DNA of 64,000 nucleotides from the NCBI GenBank assembly GCA_028554795.2, contig JAPYKE020000279.1, forward strand, positions 124,001 to 188,000. The letters run 5' to 3'. The notes under the pieces are model-generated. The model searched no databases, was not told the DNA's origin, and worked only from the letters and a program-made list of their open reading frames with translations. Below, piece by piece: positions 42,880-54,276 of this stretch. The first letter of the stretch is position 1. Each line of letters opens with the position of its first letter. The DNA comes from Sinohyriopsis cumingii (taxonomy: Eukaryota; Mollusca; Bivalvia; Unionida; Unionidae). The position numbers and the translations under genes are program-made.

Positions 42880-43240
42880 TGTTACATTCGGGTTCAAAGG
42901 ACACACAAACACCAAGTAAGGGTCCTACAACTTTATGTAAAATAAAGCTAAAATCTTAAAAAATAAACTAGAAAAAAAGTGTTCATTACAGTACCAAGCC
43001 CAGCTAAAAACTGCTTGCTCTATCACTCTGCTCTTGTTTTAGTAAGGGTTAGACACATGGAATTCTAATTAAATTAACATTTGTGCCTTATCCAGGCCCA
43101 GATAGCCATGGGAAGATAAACAACAGCACTGAACCTGTTGACAGTCTCTGGTATCAAATATCCAGAATGCTGGGAATAATGTTCTGCTGTCACTACTAAC
43201 AATTAGATTCTGCTAGAATATGATACAGGCCCTTATAACA
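42880..43240 (-). repeat. Single LTR of the Gypsy fossil, unit 3
   Basis: The ends and length are the same as in unit 1. Confidence 0.88.
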
Positions 43241-44159
43241 ATGTCCATGTGTTAAATGAGCATCAGTATTTACAAAGGGGAAATGCAATGTTCAAACCAC
43301 GTCTACTAACCAACGCAAACTTTTGACTGAGCAACATACATTCATCTTCTGAGTCACACCAACATTTACTAACCATCACGCCGCTTAAACTCACCAGCAC
43401 CTAATCTCCACTTGAACAACACATACTCACGAACATGCCGTTTTGGTTGCCCAAACCCAAACTTATTAATAAACGACAAAGCAATGGGATGCTAACACAT
43501 ACACACAACCATCCATGAAAGGGTAGAAATGATCATGCACACACATCAACAGAAGCAGCCATGAATAGTGTTGTACTGCTCATATACTGTATATAGAAAC
43601 ATATTTAATTACTATCGTACATCTAGTGAAAGGAAAGAAATATGTAGGAGTGCTTTCATATATATACAAAGTTACTAATATATCTCTAAAGGGTAAGATT
43701 ATCCATTCACTATGCACACAAACTTGCTACCACACTAAAGGCAACGGGCACTCATACACAAAACACATATAGTTATATCCTGATTTGAGTGGGACGTCGT
43801 TTAGGCCACCAAGTTAATAGTAATTCCTACGCATTATTTGTCCTACATAAAACCCACCTTAGATAAGAAAAGAACATATTTAGAAGGAACTGACATGGCC
43901 GTTCTGAAGTATTGGTTGCAGCAAAATCAATGAAAGATATCCAGTATTCGACAGCAGTGTCTTGGTATTTAATCGGAACTATACAGTATTGTGCTGACAT
44001 GCTATTACACCGAATGCATACAGACATACATAATGATTGTAGAGAATTATGTCACCAACAGAAAACGTAGTACTTAAACAAATGACCCCAAACTTAGATA
44101 ATCTGATTGTAAGAGGTAATTCTGGAGTTGTTTAATACATTTCGAGTATCCATAGTCGA
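43241..44159. repeat. Direct repeat A', unit 3
   Basis: This copy is the same as in unit 1. Confidence 0.95.
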
Positions 44160-44224
44160 TTAGAGAACAATGATATGTAGAAAATGGCAATTTTCTTTAG
44201 CACAGCATCAACGAATTTTGTAAA

Positions 44225-44246
44225 CATGCCCAAAGATCGGGGCATG
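44225..44246. other. Hairpin across the unit 3/4 boundary
   Basis: The seven-base stem is the same as at 14739. Confidence 0.7.
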
Positions 44247-44585
44247 CTGATTGGTTTTAGTTTTGCGACTCAACTGCCTGTCCCCATTCTCGCTTGGACA
44301 GCTAATAGCTGCTTAATCATCGTACCTCTCCTGCGCTTTTAAAGATACTGTATGAATAGCATGGTGGTATAGTTTATGTGTGCAGTTAGCTTTCATGGAA
44401 ATCGCATGTAAGATACAAATGACGTTTCATACGCAATGCCAGCATCATTGGTAACAAAGTTGTAATAAAAACATAGCCATAAAATAAAAGATACAAGTCC
44501 TCTGTCTCCCCAGGATTCTTATGATCGTGGTGAATCATGTGTTACCTCTCTTTCTACATCATTCTCTCTCAATCACTCTCTCACA

Positions 44586-44589
<4 letters not shown>

Positions 44590-44618
<29 letters not shown>
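44590..44618. repeat. (CT)n microsatellite, unit 4 (long allele)
   Basis: The run is 29 bases, one CT step longer than in units 1-3. The length is shared with unit 5. Confidence 0.97.
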
Positions 44619-44620
<2 letters not shown>

Positions 44621-44870
44621 TGTATATCATGGAAATTGGTCCCGAAGCTCGAGATGATTAATGAAAATGAAGATCGTTGCCAAACGGTCAGTTTAACTAT
44701 TTCGATGTCAAACGGCAATCAGTTCCAAAGTAGAACCGTAAGAAAATAATTGTCACAGATAATAAGAACCAACATTTTTTGACATTGTTGCTAGTTTCAT
44801 GGCGCATTTGCCTGAATTAAGCTGTCCATTTCTTCTATGATTCATCAGAATTGTCTCGATCCTTGTTATG

Positions 44871-45675
44871 CTTGCCAATGCGAAAACTCATTGTCTAGGA
44901 GAATGTCCTGCCAACTTATCCTCTGTGTTTTCTTCATGCAGCCAATGTGAAAATAGTTCAGCTTTTTGGCATGACGTCTGTATACCATTCGAATTTATCG
45001 TGCATACAGCAGGGTCGGCATTACAATAGCTTTGTTGACATTTAGGCTTGTTTGCAGATTGATCCCTATGCGCTCTTCTAATTTGCTTATAGTCTGCCAA
45101 AGACCACATTTACTTGAGCCGTTTCGGTGTTGCTTTCATCATAGATGTGAATTGCACCTGACAGTGTACTGCTGAGTTAGTTGAACTTATCCACTACCTC
45201 GAGAGTTTAGCCATTTTACTGTGATGGTAGGTTCTACATAAGGCTTTCCTGTTGTAGGTTGGTTTAGCACCAATGTCCTACTTATACTGATTGTGAGAGC
45301 AACACTGTTTCAAGCTGAAGCGAATTAGTCTATACAAATATTGGTCCCAAGCCCGAGTCGTTCTGGAGGTTGGCCAGGATTTTTTTTTAGGGTGGCAAAA
45401 CTTATCAGAAGGTGGAAATGGAGTCGTGAGACTCAGAAAGAATATATTGTAGGGTCGGGGCCAAAAGAGGTTGGTAACCATTGCCATACATATTTTTGCA
45501 TAACAGACACAGATTTGGGATTCAAGAACAGTCACTGTCTTTAACATTTTGCCTTTAGTCTCCTCCAACTGAATGGAATGCCATCAATTCGGTACCTGAT
45601 ATCAACCCTTTTGTCACAGCCACGGTAAGCACCAGTAAGCATAACAGCGAACATCATACTGAAGAGGGGCTTCTT
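44871..45675 (-). pseudogene. Decayed RTE-like LINE RT fragment, unit 4
   Basis: This copy is the same as in unit 1 within the fragment. A substitution private to unit 4 lies just outside it, near 45700. Confidence 0.82.
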
Positions 45676-46726
45676 TGACTTCTTTGGCGACTGGATGGTT
45701 GTGATACATCATTTTAACTTCCTTCATTTACTGAATATCGCAACTACGAATTTTGTCTGGTTTAGTATCACGGAAATAAATTAATTTTCATTGTAATTAT
45801 TAGCACTTTTTCACATTTTAGTAAAGGGCATGACGCAATTATTTGTCCTCCAAAAGATAAATTATGGACTAAAATTATCATCTGTCTTCACCAAAGGTAT
45901 ATTATTCAGTTCGTACATTAAATAGGGTCTTCTTCTATGTTTATGCTGCAGCTCCTTATCTTATTTGGCTGGATGTTTTCATTTCTTCTAAAATAAATGA
46001 CACACATGTAAAGCCTTGATGTAGTTTCAAACATTATCCACCAGCCCCACCTCCTTCCTCAAACAGCGTTCAGCTATCGGGTGTATTTCATCTGGATGTT
46101 GAAGGATGGAACTTTGCTTTTATGACGAGAAACCCTCTTGTTATAAAACTTTCCACCTACGTGTTTTATTAAAACCATTTCTATATTTCTTCAGATATCC
46201 TACCAAAGTTGTTATAAGCGACAACGACTACTTTCTATCTTTTGTAAGCACCTGTACTGCATGATAATCAGTTTAAATTATCTTCTTGATACCAAATATT
46301 CTATATTGCTCATTTCTTATGAAAGTGGCCTTAAGTTCCAGGATCAGGTCAGTAAACAATATAAAGTAGCCATCTGGTCTAAATATTATTTGCATTTTGG
46401 TAGATTTAGAACAATATTTAATATAGTACATATACATATTTTAACACAGCCGTATAGCAGTGTTGGAGACAAACCAAGATAAGGATACATATTCTCTCTC
46501 CAATATTGATGGGATTTGTACCTGCGCACAACGTTATGTGAAGATGCATCATTCAATCCTTGGCGACTTTAAAATGCCGACTACAAATCTTCAGTAATTC
46601 ATTGAAGACGGTATATAACATCATATACTAGAAAAGGGTGCGACGTCCTAATTACAATAATGTACATTAAGGCTAACCTCAAGTATAAAAAGGATTGATT
46701 GATTGATTGATTGTTTGTTTTTTAAC

Positions 46727-46758
46727 GGCGCATCAGCACTGTTAGGCTATTTAGCGCC
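46727..46758 (-). promoter_or_regulatory. LINE 3' hairpin, unit 4
   Basis: Both stem arms are intact although the neighbouring 3' untranslated part carries several variants. Confidence 0.7.
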
Positions 46759-46974
46759 AAACAAAGTGTTATTTGTATAATCTTTTAAAACTTATAAAAG
46801 GTCCTATATCGACCAGCGATATAAAAGAACAAATGGTTGAAATTAAAAACGGTAAGATGGTAACGGTGCAAAATAAAGCTTCCCGATCAACGGGAAATGT
46901 AAAAAAGATGAATAAGTATTAAAATGGGACGGTATATATATTGCATAAAACTGCACAAGGTGATAGCATAAAAG

Positions 46975-47850
46975 TCAGAGTTTAGAGTAAATATTTACGG
47001 CTTTCAGGAGCTCTATAATACGAGTGATGTTTACAGTATCAAAAAGTTCTTTCATGCCATGCACTTTGTAATAACGATCGCGCGTAGGTTGTAGGTCAAA
47101 GCACTCTATCATAAAGTGCTTGACAGTGAATGGTTCATTGCAAGAAACGCACTCTGGTGGGTCTTCACCTTTTAGTATGTGGGTGTGGGTGATATAAGTA
47201 TGACCAATTCGGATTCTTGCTATGACTATCTCCTCCCTACGAATGGTTCTGTAGGAAGGAGTCCATTCTCCTAGAGTTGGCTTGATTGCATGAAGTTTGT
47301 TATTCACGGCATCATTCCATGATGCCTGCCACTTCTGACGAAAGAACTTTCTGATACAAGGTTTAAAATCAGTATATGGTATTTTAAAATCAGATGGTTC
47401 TTGAGTAAGGGCCATTTTAGCAGCGCGATCTGCTTTTTCGTTACCTTTAATGCCAATGTGGCTAGGTAACCAACAGTATATTATATTGTGGGAGACACTC
47501 AGCTCGGCATCTTTGAAGAGTATGTTTTTTAATAATGGGTTCTCCAGTTTTCTATTGTGTAGTGACTGGAGTCCTGATAGCGAGTCGGAGAATATGATAC
47601 TGTTTAAAATATGTTTCTTTTCTATATGTTGCAGAGGAAGGTCTATTGCTCTGATTTCGGCTGTAAAAATTGATGCTCCATTTGGTAAACGAACTTGCGT
47701 TGTATGATTTCCACAAACAAAGGCTGCAGCAACCTTTTCCTCATCCTTTGATCCTTCAGTGTAAATTCTGGTGTAGTTTTTAAATTCGGTGAGGAGTTCA
47801 TCGTAAGAGTTGTGGAAGATAGAAGGGTTTGTTTCGGATTTTTTTTCCAT
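46975..47850 (-). CDS. LINE ORF2 RNase H part, unit 4 (full motif)
   Basis: This 291-codon frame carries the family-typical SHIGIKGNEKADRAAK stretch, with the last catalytic Asp at residue 140. Differences from units 1-3 are Pro for Ala at residue 72, Tyr for Ser in the GHTYITHT stretch and Leu for Phe near the C-terminus (IIELLKA). The first catalytic position is still Glu. The frame overlaps the end of the RT frame (47798-47850) in another phase. Confidence 0.9.
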   Translation of the reverse strand: MEKKSETNPSIFHNSYDELLTEFKNYTRIYTEGSKDEEKVAAAFVCGNHTTQVRLPNGASIFTAEIRAIDLPLQHIEKKHILNSIIFSDSLSGLQSLHNRKLENPLLKNILFKDAELSVSHNIIYCWLPSHIGIKGNEKADRAAKMALTQEPSDFKIPYTDFKPCIRKFFRQKWQASWNDAVNNKLHAIKPTLGEWTPSYRTIRREEIVIARIRIGHTYITHTHILKGEDPPECVSCNEPFTVKHFMIECFDLQPTRDRYYKVHGMKELFDTVNITRIIELLKAVNIYSKL

Positions 47851-49324
47851 CGTGTAGCGTAAAACGTACTTTTGGTTGTTTAATTAGCCAGGGTGGTGTT
47901 TCGGAGATGGATGTTTTTTGAATTTTAGAAAGATCTATATTTGTAGTGTCAAGGCTGGATGATATTCTAATGCCAAAGGAAGGTATGGCGTTTGGTTTAT
48001 TTTCGTATAAAGTTTTGTATTTGGGTTGAAAAACAGCCGAAAAAGCAGGATTCAGAGGGTTTGATTTTAATTTGAGAGCATACTGTGCGGAAAGCATTTC
48101 TCTACGATGCGATAACGGTGGTTCATTCGCCTCAGCTAGAAGGCTTTCACACGGGGATGTTTTAAATGCTCCCAGAGCCAGTCTTATTCCCTGATGATGA
48201 ATTGGATCAAGCATTTTAAGATACGATTTTCTGGCTGAACCATACACAACGCAACCATAGTCCAGTTTGGAGCGAATAAACGTTCTGTATAAATTTAGGA
48301 TGACTTTTCTATCAGCACCCCAGTCAGTGTGCGCTACTACTTTAAGTAGGTTAAGTGCTTTTAAGCATTTAGCTTTTAAGTTCTTTAGGTGTGGAATAAA
48401 GGTCAGTTTTCTGTCAAAGATTATACCTAATAATTTGGTTTCCTCAACAACTGGAATAGGTGTTCCATCCAGCGTGAGGTTCGGTTCATCGTGATGTTTT
48501 CGTAACTGACAGAAATGCATGCATACCGTTTTTAATTTCGAGAATTTGAAACCGTTTGCATTGGCCCAATTTTGAATTTTGTTTATATTTTGCTGCAGTT
48601 GTCTTTCAATTGTATGCATGTGCTTTGACCGATAACATATTAGAAAATCATCAACGTATAAAGAGCAATCCACACCAGGAGTCAAACACTTGGTGATGCT
48701 ATTAATTTTGATGTTAAAGAGCGTCACAGATAAAATACTGCCCTGGGGCACACCCATCTCTTGCTCGTGCAGATCGGAGAGGGTAGAGCCCACTCGTACT
48801 TTGAATTCTCTGTCTGAGAGGAAGTTGGATATGAAAGAGGGCAGACGGCCTTTTCGACCTAGATCGTTCAGGTCATTTAGTATCCCGTACTTCCATGTCG
48901 TGTCATAGGCCTTTTCTAAATCAAAGAAAACCGCTACTAAATGTTCTTTCTTAATAAATGCATCGCGAATAAATGTTTCCAGTCTAACCAGATGATCATT
49001 GGTGCTCCGGCCATATCGAAAGCCACTTTGGAAAGGAGATATTAAATTGTTAGTTTCCAAATACCAGACAAGCCGAGAACTGATCATTCGTTCCATTGTT
49101 TTGCACACACAGCTTGTGAGTGCAATTGGTCGATAGCTGTTGGGGTCTTCGCTATCTTTACCGGGTTTGGAGACTGGTATTACAGTTGCTTCTTTCCAGA
49201 TTTTTGGTACATTACCAGTAATCCATAAATCATTGAAGAGTTTCAAAAGAGATGTTAAAGATGATTCTGGAAGGTGTTTCAAAAACTGGTCATGTATTTC
49301 GTCAGGCCCAAGCGGAAGTATCAT
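47798..49324 (-). CDS. LINE reverse transcriptase, unit 4 (longer frame)
   Basis: This frame has 508 codons. One extra base near 48025 keeps the C-terminal part in phase, giving a plausible connector to RNase H (PPWLIKQPKVRFTLHDGKK) before the eight-A run ends it. Substitutions from units 1-3 are Asp for Tyr at residue 12, Ser for Pro at residue 52 and Ile for Leu at residue 207. YVDD and the other motifs are unchanged. Confidence 0.92.
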   Translation of the reverse strand: MILPLGPDEIHDQFLKHLPESSLTSLLKLFNDLWITGNVPKIWKEATVIPVSKPGKDSEDPNSYRPIALTSCVCKTMERMISSRLVWYLETNNLISPFQSGFRYGRSTNDHLVRLETFIRDAFIKKEHLVAVFFDLEKAYDTTWKYGILNDLNDLGRKGRLPSFISNFLSDREFKVRVGSTLSDLHEQEMGVPQGSILSVTLFNIKINSITKCLTPGVDCSLYVDDFLICYRSKHMHTIERQLQQNINKIQNWANANGFKFSKLKTVCMHFCQLRKHHDEPNLTLDGTPIPVVEETKLLGIIFDRKLTFIPHLKNLKAKCLKALNLLKVVAHTDWGADRKVILNLYRTFIRSKLDYGCVVYGSARKSYLKMLDPIHHQGIRLALGAFKTSPCESLLAEANEPPLSHRREMLSAQYALKLKSNPLNPAFSAVFQPKYKTLYENKPNAIPSFGIRISSSLDTTNIDLSKIQKTSISETPPWLIKQPKVRFTLHDGKKIRNKPFYLPQLLR

Positions 49325-49790
49325 GGGCCTTATCTAAAGCCTCCCTAAGCTCCGATAGTGAGAACAATTGATTATAACTTTCCGAGTTGTTGGATGTGAA
49401 TTTTAAACGTGACTTTTCTTTTTGAGTTTTAAGTTTTCGGAAGGCTTCTGAATAATTAGATGATGAGGAATTTTTCGAGAAACTGTCAGCAAGAATATTT
49501 GCAATGTCACGTTTTGAACTAAAGTTGTTATTGTTCAGTGTCAGATGTCGGAGAGGGTTTTGTTTTCTCTTTCCGTTTATTTTGCGTATAGTGTCCCAAA
49601 CTTTCTTAACAGAGGAACGAGAGTTTAAAGAAGAAACATATTTCTTCCATGATGCTCTTTTACTTTCTTTGATTGTGCGGCGAGCTTTGGCCCGGACAAT
49701 GCGATATATATTTAAGTTTTCGGGCGTCGGGTGATTATTGAATTTTTTTAATGCTTCTCGGCGTTGCAGTATGGCTTCCTTACAATTCCT
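49302..49790 (-). pseudogene. LINE ORF2 connector, unit 4
   Basis: This connector is the same as in unit 1. Both flanking frame breaks are shared, so they predate the split of the unit types. Confidence 0.85.
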
Positions 49791-50658
49791 TAGTGAGCCA
49801 AGGTTTTAGGGTTCTTATACAGTTTGTTGAGGACTTGGGGATAGATTCTTCTGCAATGGCGGTTAAAATAGATGTAAAATGCTGAATGGGATCGTTAACA
49901 TTGAAAACTGTATCCTCATTCAGCCTAGTTTTACAGAGTGTTTCGAACTTGGCCCAGTCGGCCTTCTTTAAATTCCATTGTGGAATTACTTCATCAATTG
50001 TAGAGTTATGATTTACAAGGGAGATTGGGAAGTGATCGCTGCTGTGAAGGTCATCAGCGACCTTCCATTCATAGTCCAAAAGCAGCGAAGGAGAACAAAT
50101 TGTCAAATCGATGCATGTGTATGTACCCGTGCCTGGGTGTAAATATGTAGGTGTTTTGGTATTATATAGACACAGATCGTGTCTAGAAATAAGGTCTTCA
50201 ACTTTGTGAGCTCTGTCACTTATATGATTCGATCCCCATAAAATGTTATGGGCATTAAAATCCCCGAGTAAAACAAATGGCGCGGGAAGCTGTTGAACAA
50301 GGTCGTCTAATTCGTTTGGTACTAGGTTAGTGTTTGGTGGTAAGTAAATAGAGCAAAATGTAATCACTCGATGTAGAGTGACGCTTACAGCAATGGCTTG
50401 TAAATTGGTATTTAAATGAATGAAGCTATGAGGAGCTCTGTTGTTCACAATAACAGAAACTCCTCCTGATGCCCTATCAACATTTGGAGAGCAGGTGTTA
50501 AACAGGGAGTAGTTTTTAAATGTGATATTGTCCGTATCTTTCAAGAATGTTTCTTGAAGGCATAGTACCGCAGGATCATGTTCGTTTAAAAGCAGGAGAA
50601 TATCATTGTAATTTGCTTTAAGTCCTCGACAATTCCATTGTATGATAGTGTTTTTCAT
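49780..50658 (-). CDS. LINE APE-type endonuclease, unit 4
   Basis: This copy has one protein difference from the others, Leu for Phe after D184 (CIDLTI). The active-site residues are unchanged. Confidence 0.92.
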   Translation of the reverse strand: MKNTIIQWNCRGLKANYNDILLLLNEHDPAVLCLQETFLKDTDNITFKNYSLFNTCSPNVDRASGGVSVIVNNRAPHSFIHLNTNLQAIAVSVTLHRVITFCSIYLPPNTNLVPNELDDLVQQLPAPFVLLGDFNAHNILWGSNHISDRAHKVEDLISRHDLCLYNTKTPTYLHPGTGTYTCIDLTICSPSLLLDYEWKVADDLHSSDHFPISLVNHNSTIDEVIPQWNLKKADWAKFETLCKTRLNEDTVFNVNDPIQHFTSILTAIAEESIPKSSTNCIRTLKPWLTKEL

Positions 50659-50720
50659 TATAAATTTAAATGAAAGATTGTGGAGCTAGGTTAGACCTTT
50701 CGCAGAGGGAATTTGTTTTG

Positions 50721-51029
50721 TTATTTATCTGGAGGAAGTACGGGGGTGAATTTTTTGTTTGTAGGTCTGGCGTTCCCTTGAGCGCATGGAGCAGATTCTT
50801 CTGCATCCATGCTCTCAATGTCTCCAAACCTGTTATAAAGTTTGATGGGGTCATCTGACCCCTTTTGTTGCCTGTTTCCATGAGATTTATTTTTGTTTTT
50901 TGGTGATTTAGGTTGCTGGGTATTGCTGAATGTAGTTTGTGTAGATGCCGTGTTTCTCTGTGATTGGTAATGAGGGGTGTTTGAGCTTGGTGTTGAATCG
51001 GGTGCTTCTGTTTGATGGTTCCCTTGCTG
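50721..51029 (-). pseudogene. LINE ORF1 C-terminal remnant, unit 4
   Basis: This remnant is the same as in unit 1. Confidence 0.7.
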
Positions 51030-51113
51030 TCACTTCATTCAAAGGGTGTTGGAACTCTATTCATCACCATGGACACATTCAGAGTGTACCTTTTCATCAG
51101 AGAGAATGCAGTT

Positions 51114-51142
51114 ATAATAATAATAATAATAATAATAATAAT
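51114..51142. repeat. (TAA)n microsatellite, unit 4
   Basis: The length is the same as in unit 1. Confidence 0.95.
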
Positions 51143-51228
51143 TAGAACTTTGTATAGCGCCTCATCTTTAGAAGCTCTAAGCGCTTTACAATATTAGACA
51201 ACACCTATAAGATAAAAAAAACATATAA

Positions 51229-51524
51229 TGAAATGATTACAAAAACAAACACCATGAAATTAGAAAACATAAAAAACATGCTGAAAATATATAAGGTAGG
51301 AAACATTATTAGGCTTTAAGTTTGTTCTTGCAGTCGAAAGAAGTGAGTTTCGAGAGCACTCTTGAATGGGATCATTAATGAAATGATTACAAAAACAAAC
51401 ACCATGAAATTAGAAAACATAAAAAACATGCTGAAAATATTTAAGGTAGGAAACATTATTAGGCTTTAAGTTTGTTCTTGCAGTCGAAATAAGTGAGTTT
51501 TGAGAGCACTCTTGAATGGGATCA
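51229..51524. repeat. 150-bp tandem duplication, unit 4
   Basis: This has the same two copies and the same three differences as unit 1. Confidence 0.93.
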
Positions 51525-53359
51525 CTGTGTCTTTGTGTCTAAGTTCAGTGGGCAATTCATTCGACGTTGCTGGGCCCTGGTATGCAAAAGAACGCTGTCC
51601 ATATGTCTTTGTTTTCAAAGTGGGAATAATGAGTATAAATTATTTAGTTATAAATATTTTGTAAGGATCAAATAGACCGCACACAACAACTCCTTCGTAA
51701 ATGGGTTAGAATTCTCGACCACCGGCATCTAGGTAGAATAAGAGATTTGATTATTGTGACAGTGGGCAAAAATATATAAAGTATGCTAAATAATGTACTC
51801 AGAGAATTTCCTTCTATTGAGTGTTGTTCACGTTAACGCCGTTATCGATCGATACACTGATTTTGATTTTGGTATTATTTATATTTTTCTGTGCATATAG
51901 CCATATAAAAATTCGTTACATGTGAAAAGTGATGATATTTAGTGCGTGTAGACAATTTTGAATGATATGAAAGTCCAAGAGATGGAAGCTTACTAAAACA
52001 AGGTTAAGTAGATTGAGTTTATGACATGAATCGTTTCTCATTTAGTTGCATCTCAGTTAGTGATAACGAATATCTTAAGCTGACTATAGTCGTATGACAT
52101 GAACTGACTGGACATTCCTTTCCACTGCCATTTGTTTTTCTTCAGGTTGAAACAATAGATGCATTAATTGAGAAAAGGAAGGAATGATTGTAATTTATAA
52201 AAGGAAATATAAATGCATTGATTCCGGTTTAATAATAAATTAGTGATGTATATGTTCTTTTAAATGGTAATACAGACAAATGCAGTATAGTTGTTATACA
52301 AATAGTAATTAAATATATTTAATAGATCAAAAGATCAAAATGAGCATTTCAATATTTCTTATTCCCATACCAAAAAGCGAAATTTTTTAGAATGTTTTTG
52401 GAAGTAAGCAAAGGGCTTCGAATCTCATTGATCAGACAGTATTTGTAGCTAAAAGCAGGTAGAAATTAGACAAATTTTGAACTTTGAAATGTGATGGTAT
52501 TGGGTCAACAATTTGGCCTCATTACTATCTCAGTGATTCCTATGTCTTTTTTTTCAATCCACAATGCCTAACAAGAAACTTAGATAACTAGGCGCTGAAA
52601 TCGGTTTACTCTCTCTCTCTCTTTCTCCTCCGTGTGCTGAACGCACCCATACCTTCTAAGACTAAAAATTCATTCTAGCTTTGAGTTTTTGTACAGTTCC
52701 TTTGTATATGGCGCTTCGAACTGTTCTTAGATATCAAACAAATACTTACAAAATTACCCGTGTGAAATATAAAATAACCGCATTGTTGACGGATAAATTT
52801 AAGAGGACAAGCGGAATACCATTGATGCACCTTCTGCTGTTAATCCATTTTTGTTCATCGTATTTCGTCATTACTGCCATTCATAAGTTGCATACATTTG
52901 GTCCATTATATCAATCAATAGTCAGATCTTTCATACTAAGCAAAAAAGTAGGATATGTTTCCAGAGTAACGTCGAAAATTAGCACTGTCTGAATCAACAT
53001 GCAAAACAAGCCGCAATCAAGCTGAAATATGAATCAAAGGCTTTTTATGGTACAGTTTAATAAGGACATTTCTTAATTTTCGCCAACCCAAAAGTGTGCC
53101 GCACTAAGTTTTCAACGTTATAGTACATCATAAATATAGTGAATATTTACGAGAATTTGAAGTAGTTAGTTTTAAGATAGACATACTGATACATATTGGA
53201 GTAGTAGCACTCTGGCGACAACAATGACGCTCGGGCGACAATGGGAACTAACATTACGCCTCTAGTTTGAAAACTAACACTCCCTCGTCAATTTAACATG
53301 AACCATACGTTTAACATTAGTATGACATTCTGACCTCAAGGGAAAGGATAATGTTGAAC

Positions 53360-54276
53360 ATGTCCATGTGTTAAATGAGCATCAGTATTTACAAAGGGGA
53401 AATGCAATGTTCAAACCACGTCTACTAACCAATGCAAACTTTTGACTGAGCAACATACATTCATCTTCTGAGTCACACCAACATTTACTAACCATCACGC
53501 CGCTTAAACTCACCAGCACCTAATCTCCACTTGAACAACACATACTCACGAACATGCCGTTTTGGTTGCCCAAACCCAAACTTATTAATAAACGACAAAG
53601 CAATGGGATGCTAACACATACACACAACCATCCATGAAAGGGTAGAAATGATCATGCACACACATCAACAGAAGCAGCCATGAATAGCAGTACTGCTCAT
53701 ATACTGTATATAGAAACATATTTAATTACTATCGTACATCTAGTGAAAGGAAAGAAATATGTAGGAGTGCTTTCATATATATACAAAGTTACTAATATAT
53801 CTCTAAAGGGTAAGATTATCCATTCACTATGCACACAAACTTGCTACCACACTAAAGGCAACGGGCACTCATACACAAAACACATATAGTTATATCCTGA
53901 TTTGAGTGGGACGTCGTTTAGGCCACCAAGTTAATAGTAATTCCTACGCATTATTTGTCCTACATAAAACCCACCTTGGATAAGAAAAGAACATATTTAG
54001 AAGGAACTGACCTTGCCGTTCTGAAGTATTGGTTGCATCAAAATCAATGAAAGATATCCAGTATTCGACAGCAGTGTCTTGGTATTTAATCGGAACTATA
54101 CAGTATTGTGCTGACATGCTATTACACCGAATGCATACAGACATACATAATGATTGTAGAGAATTATGTCACCAACAGAAAACGTAGTACTTAAACAAAT
54201 GACCCCAAACTTAGATAATCTGATTATAAGAGGTAATTCTGGAGTTGTTTAATACATTTCGAGTATCCATAGTCGA
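53360..54276. repeat. Direct repeat A, unit 4 (mosaic)
   Basis: This copy has A'-type bases at three consecutive diagnostic sites (near 53763, 53868 and 53941), shared with unit 3, and A-type bases elsewhere. Confidence 0.95.

Larger units (their letters stand above)
39525..43240 (-). mobile_element. Gmr1-like Ty3/Gypsy fossil, unit 3
   Basis: This copy has the same parts and boundaries as in unit 1 and is nearly identical. It is incomplete. Confidence 0.93.
29487..44229. repeat. Tandem array unit 3 (14,743 bp)
   Basis: This full repeat is of the same length as units 1 and 2 but carries roughly ten private or semi-private substitutions. Examples are near 32118 in the LINE 3' region, near 36104 in the ORF1 tail, near 36618 in the 150-bp duplication, and several in flank copy A (38608-39524). 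It shares the short RNase H form with units 1 and 2, and several flank A variants with unit 4. Confidence 0.97.
46693..51113 (-). mobile_element. I/Nimb-like LINE, unit 4 (less decayed form)
   Basis: This copy keeps the six bases that restore the usual GNEKAD RNase H motif and one base that keeps the RT frame open for 46 further codons. It therefore has one frame break fewer than the copies in units 1-3. The breaks after the endonuclease (near 49783), before the RT (near 49313) and at the eight-A run before RNase H (near 47847) remain. Confidence 0.93.
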
